From assembly GCA_009741485.1 (NCBI GenBank), contig CM019236.1:32938178-33002177 (forward strand): a stretch of 64,000 bases of DNA, read 5' to 3'. Origin of the DNA: Malurus cyaneus samueli. Lineage: Eukaryota; Chordata; Aves; Passeriformes; Maluridae. The translations under genes were made by a program, and so were the position numbers. Shown piece by piece: positions 36,301 to 47,800 of the stretch. The notes beneath the pieces are model-generated. The model had not been told where the DNA came from. It did not search any database and was given only the letters and a program-made list of their open reading frames with translations. How positions within the stretch are numbered: the first letter of the stretch is position 1; every line of letters starts with the position of its first letter.

Positions 36301-36716
36301 GGAGTTGAACATTTGCTTATTTCCAGCTTCCTTTCTCTCTCCATCTGGTAATAAATGATGGGAAGTCCTGTCAGCAGTTGCAATACCTTTGGGAAGTTTG
36401 GTGTCTATAATTTGTGTCATGTATATTACCCATTTGTAATTTGTTACAATGACTGATGACTTGTTTGAAGCGCTCCTAGGCTCAACATTAACTCCAGCAC
36501 TCACAGGAGCAGGCTGAACAGAATAAGGATTCAACTTGTCTCCTGTGCAGGTATATTAGGTAATCCCAATCTTGGTAATAAACCCAGGGTAAAGAAAATA
36601 CCTGCAAATATTTCCTATAGGGAATAAGATCAATACCTAACTCTGACTAACTCTATCTGGGTAGCAGCAATTCATATTCTATGGGTTTTGTTCCATTCAC
36701 AGACTGAAAGAATTAC
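33400..36716. other. Intergenic sequence, no supported gene
   Basis: Unique AT-rich DNA. The longest frame (33903-34262, 119 codons) has no domain, signal peptide or splice context. A short CA repeat lies near 35245-35256, and short 'ataagacagtt' repeats lie at about 35091-35142. Confidence 0.5.
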
Positions 36717-37301
36717 TGTGCTGGTTTTGGCTGGGGTAGAGTTTATTTTCTTTCCAGTGGCTGGTATGGGGCTGTGTTTTGGACATGTGCTGAACACAGA
36801 GTTGATAATACAGAGATGTTTTTTGTTATTGCTGAGCACGGGTTACACAGAACCAAAGCCTTTTCTGCTTTTCATGATGCCACACTGGGGAGGAAGTTGG
36901 GGGTGCTTGGGAGGTTGGGAGGAACAGCAAGGACAGGTGACCCAAACTGACCAGAGGGACAATAGCGAATCATGCCCAGGATATAAAGTGGGGGAAAGAA
37001 GGTGGAAGGGGTGGCTGTTGGCACTGATGGCATTTGTCTTCCCAAGTCACCCTTACCTGTGATGGGGCCCTGTGCTCCCAGAGATGTCTGAACACCTGCC
37101 TGTCCATGGGAAGGGCTGCATGAATTTTTTGTGTTGCTTTACTTGTGTGTGTGGCTCCTACTTTCCCTGTCAAACTGTCCCAATCTCAATGCAAGTTCTC
37201 TCCAAGGTTTTACTCTTCCAATTCTCTCCCCAGTCCTGCTGGTAGGGAATAAGTGAGTGTCTGTGTGGGGCTTGGCTGCTGACTGGGGTTAAACCATGAC
37301 A
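36717..37301 (+). mobile_element. Complete solo LTR of an avian ERVL-like family
   Basis: Starts TGTGCTGGTTTTGGCTGGGG and ends GGGGTTAAACCATGACA, with the usual TG...CA ends. It carries a TATA box (tataaa, 36982-36987) and a T-rich downstream part, and matches a very common avian LTR pattern. It is flanked by near-matching 5-bp sites, attac (36712-36716) and atcac (37302-37306), consistent with a target-site duplication that has since taken one change. No internal viral genes are present, so the provirus was lost by LTR-LTR recombination. Confidence 0.88.
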
Positions 37302-37484
37302 ATCACTCATACAGCAAAAGCAAAAGAAAAAAAAAGGAGAAGACAGAACTTAAAATTATGACAGAAGATAAATGTCAATATTACATAATTAATTAAATTA
37401 AAAATAAATACAAATTCAAGGGCACCAATGAGAAAAGGCCATGAACGTAGTATAGGTAAGAAATACAGTAGACACAGTTTAGCT

Positions 37485-37696
37485 ATGAGGAAGAAATTCT
37501 TTAGTCTGAGGGTGATGAGGCACTGGAACAGGTTTCCCAGACAAGTTGTGGATGTCCCATCCCTGGCAGTGTTCAAGGCCTGATGGATGGGACCTGAGCA
37601 ATCTGATTTACTGTCCCTGTTCAAGGCAGATGGGTTGGAAGAAGATGGTCTTTAAGGTCTCTTACAACCCAAAAACCATTCTACAATTCTATGATA
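37485..37696 (+). mobile_element. CR1 LINE 3'-end fragment
   Basis: Shows the CR1 3' hallmark order: 'gaggaagaaattcttt', 'gatgaggcactggaacaggt', 'gttgtggatgtcccatccct', 'ggtctttaaggtctctt', and a terminal 'attctatgata'. It is 5' truncated, as is usual for CR1. Several substitutions and small deletions indicate an old copy. Confidence 0.93.
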
Positions 37697-37699
37697 TAT

Positions 37700-40600
37700 G
37701 AACATTTGTGAAATAAGCCAAATCTGAGGTAAGAAATTCTTGCTTTGTTTTAATTTTTCCATGAATTTGCATTTGGAAAATCACCATCAGCAGAGGAGGA
37801 CAATTTCTTTGTAGAATGAAAAAGGTTTTGATAAAGCAGTGGTCAAAAAGAGCTTTTTATTGCATAGTGTGGCTCACTTCCCATCAAGTTTTCCTTGGGG
37901 TGTTTGACCTTCTATATGGCACTTTGTGAGATTTATCCCAGATCTGTCTCTATTGAAATCAATCCCATGCTATTTTTTTATCCCTTATGGTGGTTTCATT
38001 GCAAATGGAAACTACCTCTGTAGCAATTCCTGATGTACAGCTACAGTGCTGGCTTCCCCATATGCAGAAAAGGACCTGTCCTGTGTTTAACCTCATTAAT
38101 GAAAGCTGAGAAATAAGTGTTTGTCTTGGCTGGACATTTGGTTACCAGTTCAGTTCACAAACCATGAAGTGTGTTTGTTTAAGGCTCAACGGAGAGTAGA
38201 GGTCAGAAAAGAAATAAATTTACATAAAAAGAAAATATAGTTTAGACTAATTTTCATGACAGATACGGTTTTGAAAAACAAACAAAGCCTATTTGGTAAG
38301 CAACAAACCAAAAGTCATCGGGAAATTCCAGATTCACAGATGTTCTACAAGCACCGGAAAGCTCTATTTGCTTTACATCCTTGTAGCTTTAAAAGGGATG
38401 GAGCAGCTTTATACAGTTACTAACCAACATTTACATTTGACTTTTTAAGAGCAGGGAGGAAACACTAAGGAAATGTGTATACTTTCTTTAATATTTTATT
38501 GAACTGATTTCCTACAGAGCACCATATCTTTCTGGGATAATTTTTTTTTTCAGATATATATTTCTATGAACATAGAATTGCCTTTAATGATAAACTCAAT
38601 CCCAGTGCTGGCCATCTGTAAAAGGTCACTTCCTCCTTAGTGTTTTCACTGACTTCAGTCAGTATTTCTGAGTGCTGCCAGCAACAAGAAGGAAATCATG
38701 AACAACAGCAAAGCTGAGGATTGGAGCAATGGTTCCCAGAGTAATAAACCAAACCTAAGTGTGAAATTAAATGCTATTTAGGTAAGTTTATAATCAGAAT
38801 AATGCAGGCATCATCCAGCAACTGGGCTTTAAAACTAGTTGTACTCAACATATTATACCACAGTAGTGGTTTTAAATACACTTGTTTATAGCAAATGGCA
38901 ACTATTTCTGTCACAATTTTAGTAAACAAGGATGGGAGTGTGTCATGAACTATCCCATTTCCCTTGCTTGCTCGCTGACACGCTGGGCTTGTTGGAGTTT
39001 TCTGTGTCTAATGTGAAACTTTGTTACATTTCTTAAAACTTCAACCGTGTTTCTGCAGATGCTTTCCTGGGTACTTATTTTTATAGTAACTTTATAGATT
39101 TTCAGGTCTAAGCCACAGGTTGCCCATTGTTTGCCAGGTCTATTCTCAATGAACTGTAACTATCCAGCATCACAAACATCTGCCACACGCTGTGATTGCG
39201 AACCCTTCAAGGAAACAGGAGAGCCAGCCTAATGGGTGGTTTGGATGTGAGAAATAACAGTCAGCCAGATTTCTGCTCAGGAAATGCTTTATCACATTAA
39301 GCAGTGAATTCTCATTATTGCTTCTTGTCTGTTTTCATGGAATAGACCAGCTTCTGTATCTCTCCTTTTTGAGTATGTTTAACATTTGTAAATACCTTGG
39401 CTCTCCCAAGTCTGAGACTCTAGCCCAGACAGCTCACTTCATCCATCCAAAGGGAATTCACTGATGTAAAGGGCGTCTCAACTGACTATGACATGATCCT
39501 AAAGTCACTTCTGTTCTCCTCAATCTGGAAATGAGAATTCAAAGCAAAGTAATTATACAGACCCGACTAAAATGACACAGACTTTCCTCCTGTCTAAATG
39601 AATGTGAACAGGAGTAAAACTGGAGAAAAATAACAGTTCTGTTGAAAAGTCCTGAGCACATAACCGTGGAAACTTTTAAGAGGCTAATAAATAAGACCAT
39701 CTGAGTGAAAGAGGCTTTTATTCTCAGCTTGAGACTGCAGTGGGTGAAACTGATACCCAGCCAAATTAGTATCAGGCACTCTCAGCAGAACTGAACTCCC
39801 TTATTTAGTAGTAGTTACTTCTGTTCTGAAATAAAACTTCAGCTAGTGTGTGATTAATATTGTATATTGATTTGGTGAGAGCACAATTGAAAAGAATGTA
39901 AAAGGTAATTATATCTGCCAACTTGAAGAACTGCATTCCACATTTGATGAACAGAACAGCCAACAGAAGACAGGAAATCTCGGAGCAGAAAGCCAGCTAA
40001 TGTGTGGAAACATATGCATACCGAGAATGTCTGGAGGCAGGTACTGAGATAAGTAAGCCAGCTGAGGTTGCCTTTATGCCACCGGGCAGCAGCAGTCAGT
40101 GGGCTCATCCTCCTGCCACAGACTCCAAGACAATGCACTCACCTTTTAAAATACTGCTGACAGTTTAAAACACATTTAAAATACATCGTAATATGGGGAT
40201 ATCAGTGCTTTGCCAACACATGGTATCTTCCCTCTGTGTGTTCCATCTTACACAAGTTAGTACTTAGAAAATAAATCATCAAAGAAACCCCAGAATGGCT
40301 GTTTAATTCTGTTTTCACACTACTGATGTTATTCCCTATTTACAGCAAAAAACAAGACCACACGTAACTTTCTGAAAATTATACATTGAAATCCATGCAG
40401 ATACATTTAACTTGCAAAAGGTGTTAGCTGATCATTCCAGCACTATTGAAATTATTGCCAGTGTGCCCACAAATTACATTTCATTCGATATTTGGTCATA
40501 AAAAACAAAGAAGAAGAACTACAGACTTAGTAAACTTAATGCGTGATGCAAAGCTCCATCCTAGCATGCATAAAGAGAGCTTCTGCTTACCAATATAAGT

Positions 40601-43600
40601 GTTCACATTTTAGGAAATGAGAGAGGTTAGCTGGTTGTTTTTAGCTGCACACGTTTGCATTGACTCATGCTGGAAATTTTTTGTCAAGATGAGCACACAC
40701 ATACTAACTTGTACTACTTATCAGGTACTCTCCACCTACTAGCTAAAGTGAGCAAAACACTTCAGGGCATTTTAGCTTTTCTATTAACAACAGTAACAGA
40801 TGGCTACTCCCAGTCTTCAAAATGGAGGACTATTAATAAAAATAATGAGTAAATTGTTAGGGTATTGCAGTAGGACTAGAAACAAAACATAAAAATGATT
40901 CACCTTTTAGCTAAAGGAGTCTGAGTTCACCGTTCCAGTTAAGCAATCTCCTCTTAAAAAAAAATACCAAAATAAGTCTTTGGATGAGAAAGCAATTTCT
41001 AATTCTAATGTTTGTTTATCCAGACTACATTTAATCTGGTGCTATGCACAAAGTTATGTTACCTAATTTACTTCTGCTCCTAAATAAGCAATGGAAAACT
41101 GTGTTGTACTGGTGAGCATCAAATGCAGGTACAGCTGCTTATAAATGCAGCAAAGCATATTGCTGAGAAAAATCATAAACTTTTTTAATTGCATCCTTCC
41201 ATTCATTTTTTACCCAAACTTTTTCTCCCACATTGCTAAAATGCTGCCTGAAGAGGAGGATGAACCCACCCTCCTGAAAGTCTGAGACCAAGGCAAAGGG
41301 ACAGGCTTTCCAGTTTGTGCAGTCTTGTAAGATTTTCATACAGCCACATTTGTGAGGTCTTGGCTTAAACTGTGCAATGCCATTTGTCACAGCTACCGAC
41401 CTACTTATCACATTAAGATCTTTTAAGAATTATATGCCTATAATTAGAATTATTTTAAGAATTATACACCTATACACCTATCAAGCACTTAGACCTACAC
41501 TGAGCACTGGCAGTGGGTTTGGGGATCTAGTTCCCCAAATTTTTCTCTCTCTGCAAAAGAAGTAAAAATTTAACGATTAAAGGAGATTAAACAGAAGGGA
41601 CAAGGAAGTAAAAGAGGAGGTAATAACGGGAAAACCAGTATCAAAAAATGTAGCCAGTATCAAAACGTGAGTTCTGAAACTGTAAAAGGTCTCATCAGCG
41701 AAGGGCAGAAAAACCTGCAGCCAGACTTTTCCTGGGGGCTTTATATAGATGTAGAAGTGGAGCCAAATAGTCTGAATTCAACAGTGTTGCAAGTAGCTAC
41801 CCAAGATTTGTTACTTGTTGCCTCATAATGACCTTCTTGTCCCAGACAGAAATACAGTTCAGTAAAACTTCAACCTTACAGGAGCTCGGTTACTTTCATT
41901 AAAACGATTTCCTGAGCTAAATGCAAGAGTTGGTAGATAGTGGGTAATGTTTCAAACGAAGGTGTGTAAGACAGTCTCATAATTAAGTACTGCAATATTT
42001 TTCACCATGTAGCAGACTATTTCTGTATCATCCAGAGCAGTTCAGAACTAGTTTCTATCTGGTAGCAGTTTTCTGTCTCAGAAGCATTGCAATAATAGGT
42101 CAAACAGCCTTTCCCAGACTCCGTGCTGTTGGACTGTTGGGTTGTTAACAGAACAGCCAGGGAACGTAGGAGTGTTAAGTGTCCTAGCCCTGGGCGGTAA
42201 TTTACCTATGCAAACAGTCACAAGCTACTGCACACACTCTCAGAAATGCAAGAGCAGGAAGGCTAACCAAGGCTGGAGAGCTCCGGGGGGAGGCTGTGCC
42301 GTGGGGCGGCAGCAGCAGGACCGTGTACGGCCAGAGGCAGGAGTGAGTCTGGCGGCTGGTAAAGAGGTGCTCAGATAAAATACTCGCTCTAAACAACAGC
42401 CTCTCTGCACGCTGCCTTGGGAAGCAGAAATTGCCCGGGCTCACGTGAACCAGAGGTGAGGGAAAGGTATTTGCTGCTTCAAGCTGTGAGCAGAGTAAGT
42501 TAGGCTTCTGTCTCTCTGAGCCACTGCACAGTCTGGAAATATATACAACAGGAAAAAAACAACTTTTTTTTATACACGTACTTACCTTTAAACTGTGAGC
42601 TGGTTCTGTGTGAAGAAGCCACCAAAATACAGGCATGGTCAGGTTTTCACTGTTCTTCTTAATCAACTCAGAAAAATCTCAATTTTTCAACCTGGATCAC
42701 TGATCAACCTCAACTGATTTGTATTTTTGATTTCCCATGTGTACCCACTTTCTAACCCAAGTGACCTTGGAACAGCTGACAGAAAAGATCCCTCAGATGA
42801 ATCTGTCTGCTGATTACTCCAGCAGTTGATAACCACTACATTCAAACACTTGTGTTTCCCAAACAGAGGCACTGGACAAGCACCTGTAACTTCTGCATGT
42901 TCAAAATGATGTGCAGTCAAAGTCTGTTCAACTTTTTGGATGGACCTTATTAAATACTCAAAAAGTGACTGGAGACTCACAGGGTTTCAAAGTTATTAAC
43001 ATCAATATTAATACCAATATTCATAACAATATTGATGTTTAAATACTTTGTGACTTTCTTTTCTGAACACATTACAAGTGTTTTTAGGTTTCCCCCTTTT
43101 CATGAAGCAATTAGACTTCTTTGCTATCTTCTCCTCTTTCTTGTCTACCAGGTGTTGTCAGGGATATTTCTGTTGACTTCCTTATTTGCATTTCATTAAT
43201 GAAGACAGAATGTCCAGGCACCCAACAGGCTCTGCAATTTACAAAACTCAAGTCCTAGGTGAAAGCAGCACATTACTTAAGATTTTGCTCTCACACACAC
43301 TTGTACATCTCTTACTCTTCACCAGTAAATCTCAAGGGCTGTTGCACATCAGCTCCTCCATGCATGCCACAAGGATTAGTGGAATGACAAATCAAGTTGG
43401 TTAAATTAAGCTGACAGTACATGGGGAAGATTCCTTATGGGCTCCATGCTTCTCCTCCTGTGGAAAAGAGGAGGTGCTGGAACCAGATGGACACCTCATG
43501 GGCTTTAGATCTGGCTGTATAGTGCAAAGTAACTGAAAGAGGCAGACCCTCCACTTAATTTACAGAATCTTCCTACAGTTCACACTAAGAATGAAAAGGA

Positions 43601-44240
43601 AAAGAAAAAAAAAAAGATAGCAAGTAGCAGGTGAGATGTTGTGTTACCAGATGGTGAATTATCACTGAATTAAAGAAAAAAACACAAACTGCATTTTTGC
43701 AGCGTACTTAAGAAATCCATGGATTTATCCCATTGGGCACAAAAGTGATTGTATCCCTGGGACAGCTAAATTAACATGCAGAACCCCATCAGGCACCAGA
43801 GCAACAGACACAGATGTTTGAAAATTTCAACCCAACATAAAAGTTTGAATGCAATATAATCTTTTTCAACTCCGGCTTTGTTAATAAATTAATGCAGCTA
43901 TACATATGTATATATATATTTATTAATATGTGTCTGATGTAACACATCATTTCACATGTGTCTACCTAGGTGAGTTGTCACCATTCTATTTCGCTGTCCC
44001 TGAGCTTCAGGTCACTAAAGATTCTGAGAAACCATCTTGTGCTTCCCTAAGATTCCCACTGCACCACATTCCTACTTCAAGAAAAGACACTTTAAATAGA
44101 GCTGTTTGAATTAGAAACATTGACAAACTAAGCCATTCAACAGTAGTAATTACTCATTTGAAGCTGGCATAAAGTTAGGAAGCTTATACATGAAGAAGTG
44201 CTAGTGAATGGCAACAGGGAAGTAAAAACACCTAATATGG
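37700..44240. other. Intergenic sequence, no supported gene
   Basis: Unique AT-rich DNA. A GC-richer patch at about 42270-42370 produces overlapping frames on both strands (42142-42378 and 42202-42666) with no recognisable product. No RNA gene was seen. Confidence 0.5.
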
Positions 44241-44245
44241 ATTAG

Positions 44246-44302
44246 CAGTAGTAGTAGTAGTAGTAGCAGTAGTAATAGTAATAATAGTAGTAGTAGTAGT
44301 AA
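44246..44302 (+). repeat. Trinucleotide microsatellite (TAG/TAA)n
   Basis: About 18 repeats of TAG with TAA and CAG interruptions, directly beside a CR1 fragment. On the - strand it reads as poly-tyrosine, which is a repeat artefact. Confidence 0.92.
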
Positions 44303-44324
44303 CTTATCAGGCTAAACAAACCAG

Positions 44325-44452
44325 AGAGGACATCTTCCACTAGATCTGGGTGGATTCGCAAAGCCCCATTCAACCTGCCATAAACATTTGCAGGGATGGG
44401 TCTCAAATATCCTGGGCAACCTGTTCCAGGGCCTCGCCACCCTCTCAGCAAA
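44325..44452 (-). mobile_element. CR1 LINE 3'-end fragment, antisense
   Basis: On the - strand it carries the words equivalent to 'gaggcactggaacaggttgcccag' and 'ggttgaatggggctttgcg' (compare + strand 'caaagccccattcaacctg' and 'gggcaacctgttccagg'). The match stops abruptly at about 44452, where an LTR fragment begins. Confidence 0.88.
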
Positions 44453-44458
44453 TTTTTA

Positions 44459-44886
44459 GTTACTGCTAAGCAGGCTCACACAGAGTTAAGGCACTTTTTG
44501 CTGCTCCACCCACCCCACCGGCAACTGGGAATGCACAAGGAGTTGGGAGAGGACACAGTCAGGACAGCTGAACCCGACTGACCAAAGGGATCTCTTGACT
44601 TGACAATAAGGCTCAAGCTCAGCATGCAGAGCTGGGGAGGAGAAGGAAGGAGTGTGCTGCATTGTGTTCATGCTTTTTGTCTTTCCAAGTCACTGTTATA
44701 TGTAATGGGGCACTGGTTTCCTGGTGACAGCTGACCACCTGCCTGACCACGTCAACAAATTCCTTGTTTTGCTTTGCTTGCATGTGCAGATTTGCTTTAT
44801 CTATTGTCTTTATCTCAGCCTACAAGTTTTGTCACTTTTGCCCTTCCAAATCCAGCAGGGGGGAGCAAGCGAGTAAGTGGTTGTGG
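44459..44886 (+). mobile_element. Truncated LTR of the same family as the solo LTR at 36717
   Basis: Collinear with the 36717-37301 element from its 'gttattgctgagcac' word onward. Shared words include 'tgaccaaagggat', 'cttgttttgctttgcttgc', 'tcacttttgcccttcca' and 'gggagcaagcgagt'. The first roughly 110 bases of the LTR and its last roughly 30 are missing. The 5' side is fused to a CR1 fragment that does not resume on the other side. Confidence 0.88.
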
Positions 44887-44889
44887 CAG

Positions 44890-47800
44890 GACTCACACAT
44901 GAATCCACACCATCTGTGAGATGGTAAGTAAAGCAGAGAGCTTTCCATCTAACCGGAGCTGCGAATGAGTGTCACAGCCTGCCAGACGGAATAGAGATTC
45001 CAAAGCTCTAATTACTGAAAACTAAACACAATTCTATTCAAAAGGAAACTTTTCCAAAGAAAATTGATTGCAGGGAAAATAGCAGCAGCCAATACCTGTA
45101 TCAGTCTTTCCTCCTGGGAGTACTTAGCATCCAGGTGGATTGTGTAATTGTGGTCGATAGTGTTATTGGTGGACCAGGTTCTGAGTTCATCTGTTAAGTA
45201 AGTATGATCGTATCAGTGATGGAATGCCACCAAAGCCAGTTCTTCTAGTTAAAGACTATCAACCAGCTTTAGTGGATCAGCGAGGTCTCACTAATTTTGC
45301 TCTTAATCCCAAAATCTGCAGTTTTAGATTCACTTGCTTTCACCACACTGATTTTCTTTCCTGTTCTAGTGGTAATGCAGTAGGAAGTGAGTTACTAGAC
45401 AACTTGAGGGCTTATATTGCTGTATACATCATACACCCCTGAAACACCTTCAGGACATGACAGCATCCCCTCTGATCATTGCTATTGATCCATCAAATAG
45501 TACAAGAATTCTCTCCTGAGGCAATAAGGTTTGGTTGGTTTTCTTTCTTTATTTTTTTTTTTTTTGAATGTTGTATTTCTGGTCTTGATTTTTCCTCTTT
45601 GGCACACTTCATCTTCCATTCTGTCATTTCTTGTAGCTATTTTCCACTATGAAACACTGCATTCCATATGCCCCCCCTATTGCATCCTGCTCTTTCCTTT
45701 CCATATTTAATGTTTCCTAATTCACATTTATGACGTCTTCTGCCTCATGCTTGTTCTGTGCAAGTCACTACGAAATATGCAGAATTTCATCTTCTAAATT
45801 CATGCTCCATTCCCCATTTCTTCAACTTTCTCTTCTGTGCTGTCTACACAAGGACTGAGTGGGTTTTATTCTAAACTGAGTGAGCACCAGATTAAGCCAC
45901 TTATCTCCAGGGATTCCATAATTTCTTTAAATGAGAGGGGAAAAGAACATTTAGAACAGAGTTCACTTGTGCTTCTTTTAAGTAAACGCTTCAGGCAAAC
46001 AGCCTGCTATGTTTCAGAAGCGCTCCCAAGGAAAATCAGAATCTGGAAGGAGGCTGCAGCCTCAAGTAGAAAGATGTCTGTAACCCTACCTCCCCCCAGT
46101 CATTTCCCTGACCTGTCCTTCACTTCCTAGTTTTTCTTCCTGACTGATAATTTTTTTGTGTTCCTTTTTTTTTTTTTTTAACATCCTTTTTTTTTACATC
46201 ATAAAGGCCAAATCTCACATTATATTTCTGTGTCTTTCAGTTGACTGCTTAAGGCAATGCTACTCATACTTCAAAGGGATGAAGACAGAGATGAAGTTTT
46301 ATGGCCTTGATGGCTCAACACAGGTCTGTCCTAGAAAGTCAGCACTTCATTTTCTGAGTCACTGTCCCATGGAGGGAGTCTGCTTTACATACCAGGGCCT
46401 CAGGGAGCATCATGGGAAGTACTCAGTGGATTACTTTCTTACCATTGCTGCAGGCTGCTTTGCTTGCTGCTTACTGAAATACGTAATAGAGGCAAGAAGA
46501 TAAGGTTTTGACACAGTTGATTTGAATTTTCTTTTAACTGATTCTATTTTAGCAGTAAGTTTTGACTTGGCTAAACAGATAATACTGAGAAGCAAAATAA
46601 AAGAAGAAATTTAATTCCTTTGAACAGTGTTTGACAATCTTAGAGCTCAAGAGTTTTTCTGAATAGATACTGTATGAGAGACACTGCACTTTCTTTTGCT
46701 GCAGTACCTCACCCCAGAGGTAACAGTTGGTCAACTCAAAACTAACAGAAACCTCGTTCTTTGTAATCAGTATTTATTTCCCAGACAGTTCACAGGTCAC
46801 TAGTGCAGTATCAGGACAGGCACATGGGTCTGTTTGTCTGTCCCTCAAGGCATCATTGAGATACAGTACTGTGCTGCATCCAAATTACTTGTTCATAATA
46901 TATTATATTGGCTTGAAATGACATTTCTTCTGTCTTTACAATCCACATATGATGTACTATATGGGTACCACATTACAGTGCATTCTCATACCTAATATAA
47001 TTCTGGATTCAAGACCAAAACCTTCCTTTGAAGACAACAAGGACCTTACTAACAACATTAATGTATGCAAATGTTGGCACACTAAATGGATTTTTTTCTA
47101 ATAATAATAGTAATAATTTCTTTAAAAAAGCACAATTTTTATTTTGATTCCTGTTTTGCTTAAAAAAACAAGACACTGGATTTTCCAAAACGGGTAAAAA
47201 ATGGAGATCACCAAGTGTACTTGTAGAAACAGTCATGTGTGTTTTTCCTTAAAAATTGCTATACGATCAATCTGCACACATATATCAAAATGCCCACAGT
47301 AGTCTACACTTTCAAATGGACTATTATGTACTGTAAGCCTTGAAAGAGGTTCTGCCCTACTTCCACAAAGCTACATTTAATAGGGTTATCTCAAATGCAA
47401 GAAAACATCAAAGAACAATAAAAAAAAGATAGTAAGCTTAGGCTGTAGTTCCTTTCAGGTTCTCAAATTTTCCAGAGCTCAGTTCAGTCAATTCCATTGC
47501 TTGGGCTGATGCACAAACCTAGAGAGTTACTAGGACTGCTGAGAGAATTTACTCTATGCGAGCAGTAAGTGAGCACTTCTGAAATGGGTGAATGCTTCCA
47601 GGAAAAATATGCGTAAGAGCCAAGCACATAATTTTTCAAGAGACTTCAGTACCTTTGCAAAGTAATTTTTTGGGAGATTTTATATTCTGTAGCAGCTGAC
47701 CATTTGTCAGGCAGAGAAGACAGAACTGTAAACCACAGCAATGCAAACAGGAACAGCTGATCTTTTAACTTCACGGTGCCATTCTCTGGTCTTCCCCTGA

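Noticed and set aside
46156..46503. 115-codon frame with Cys-rich middle and a possible splice acceptor near 46239
   Set aside because: It starts in a poly-T tract, has no recognisable domain and no partner exon or donor that I can support.
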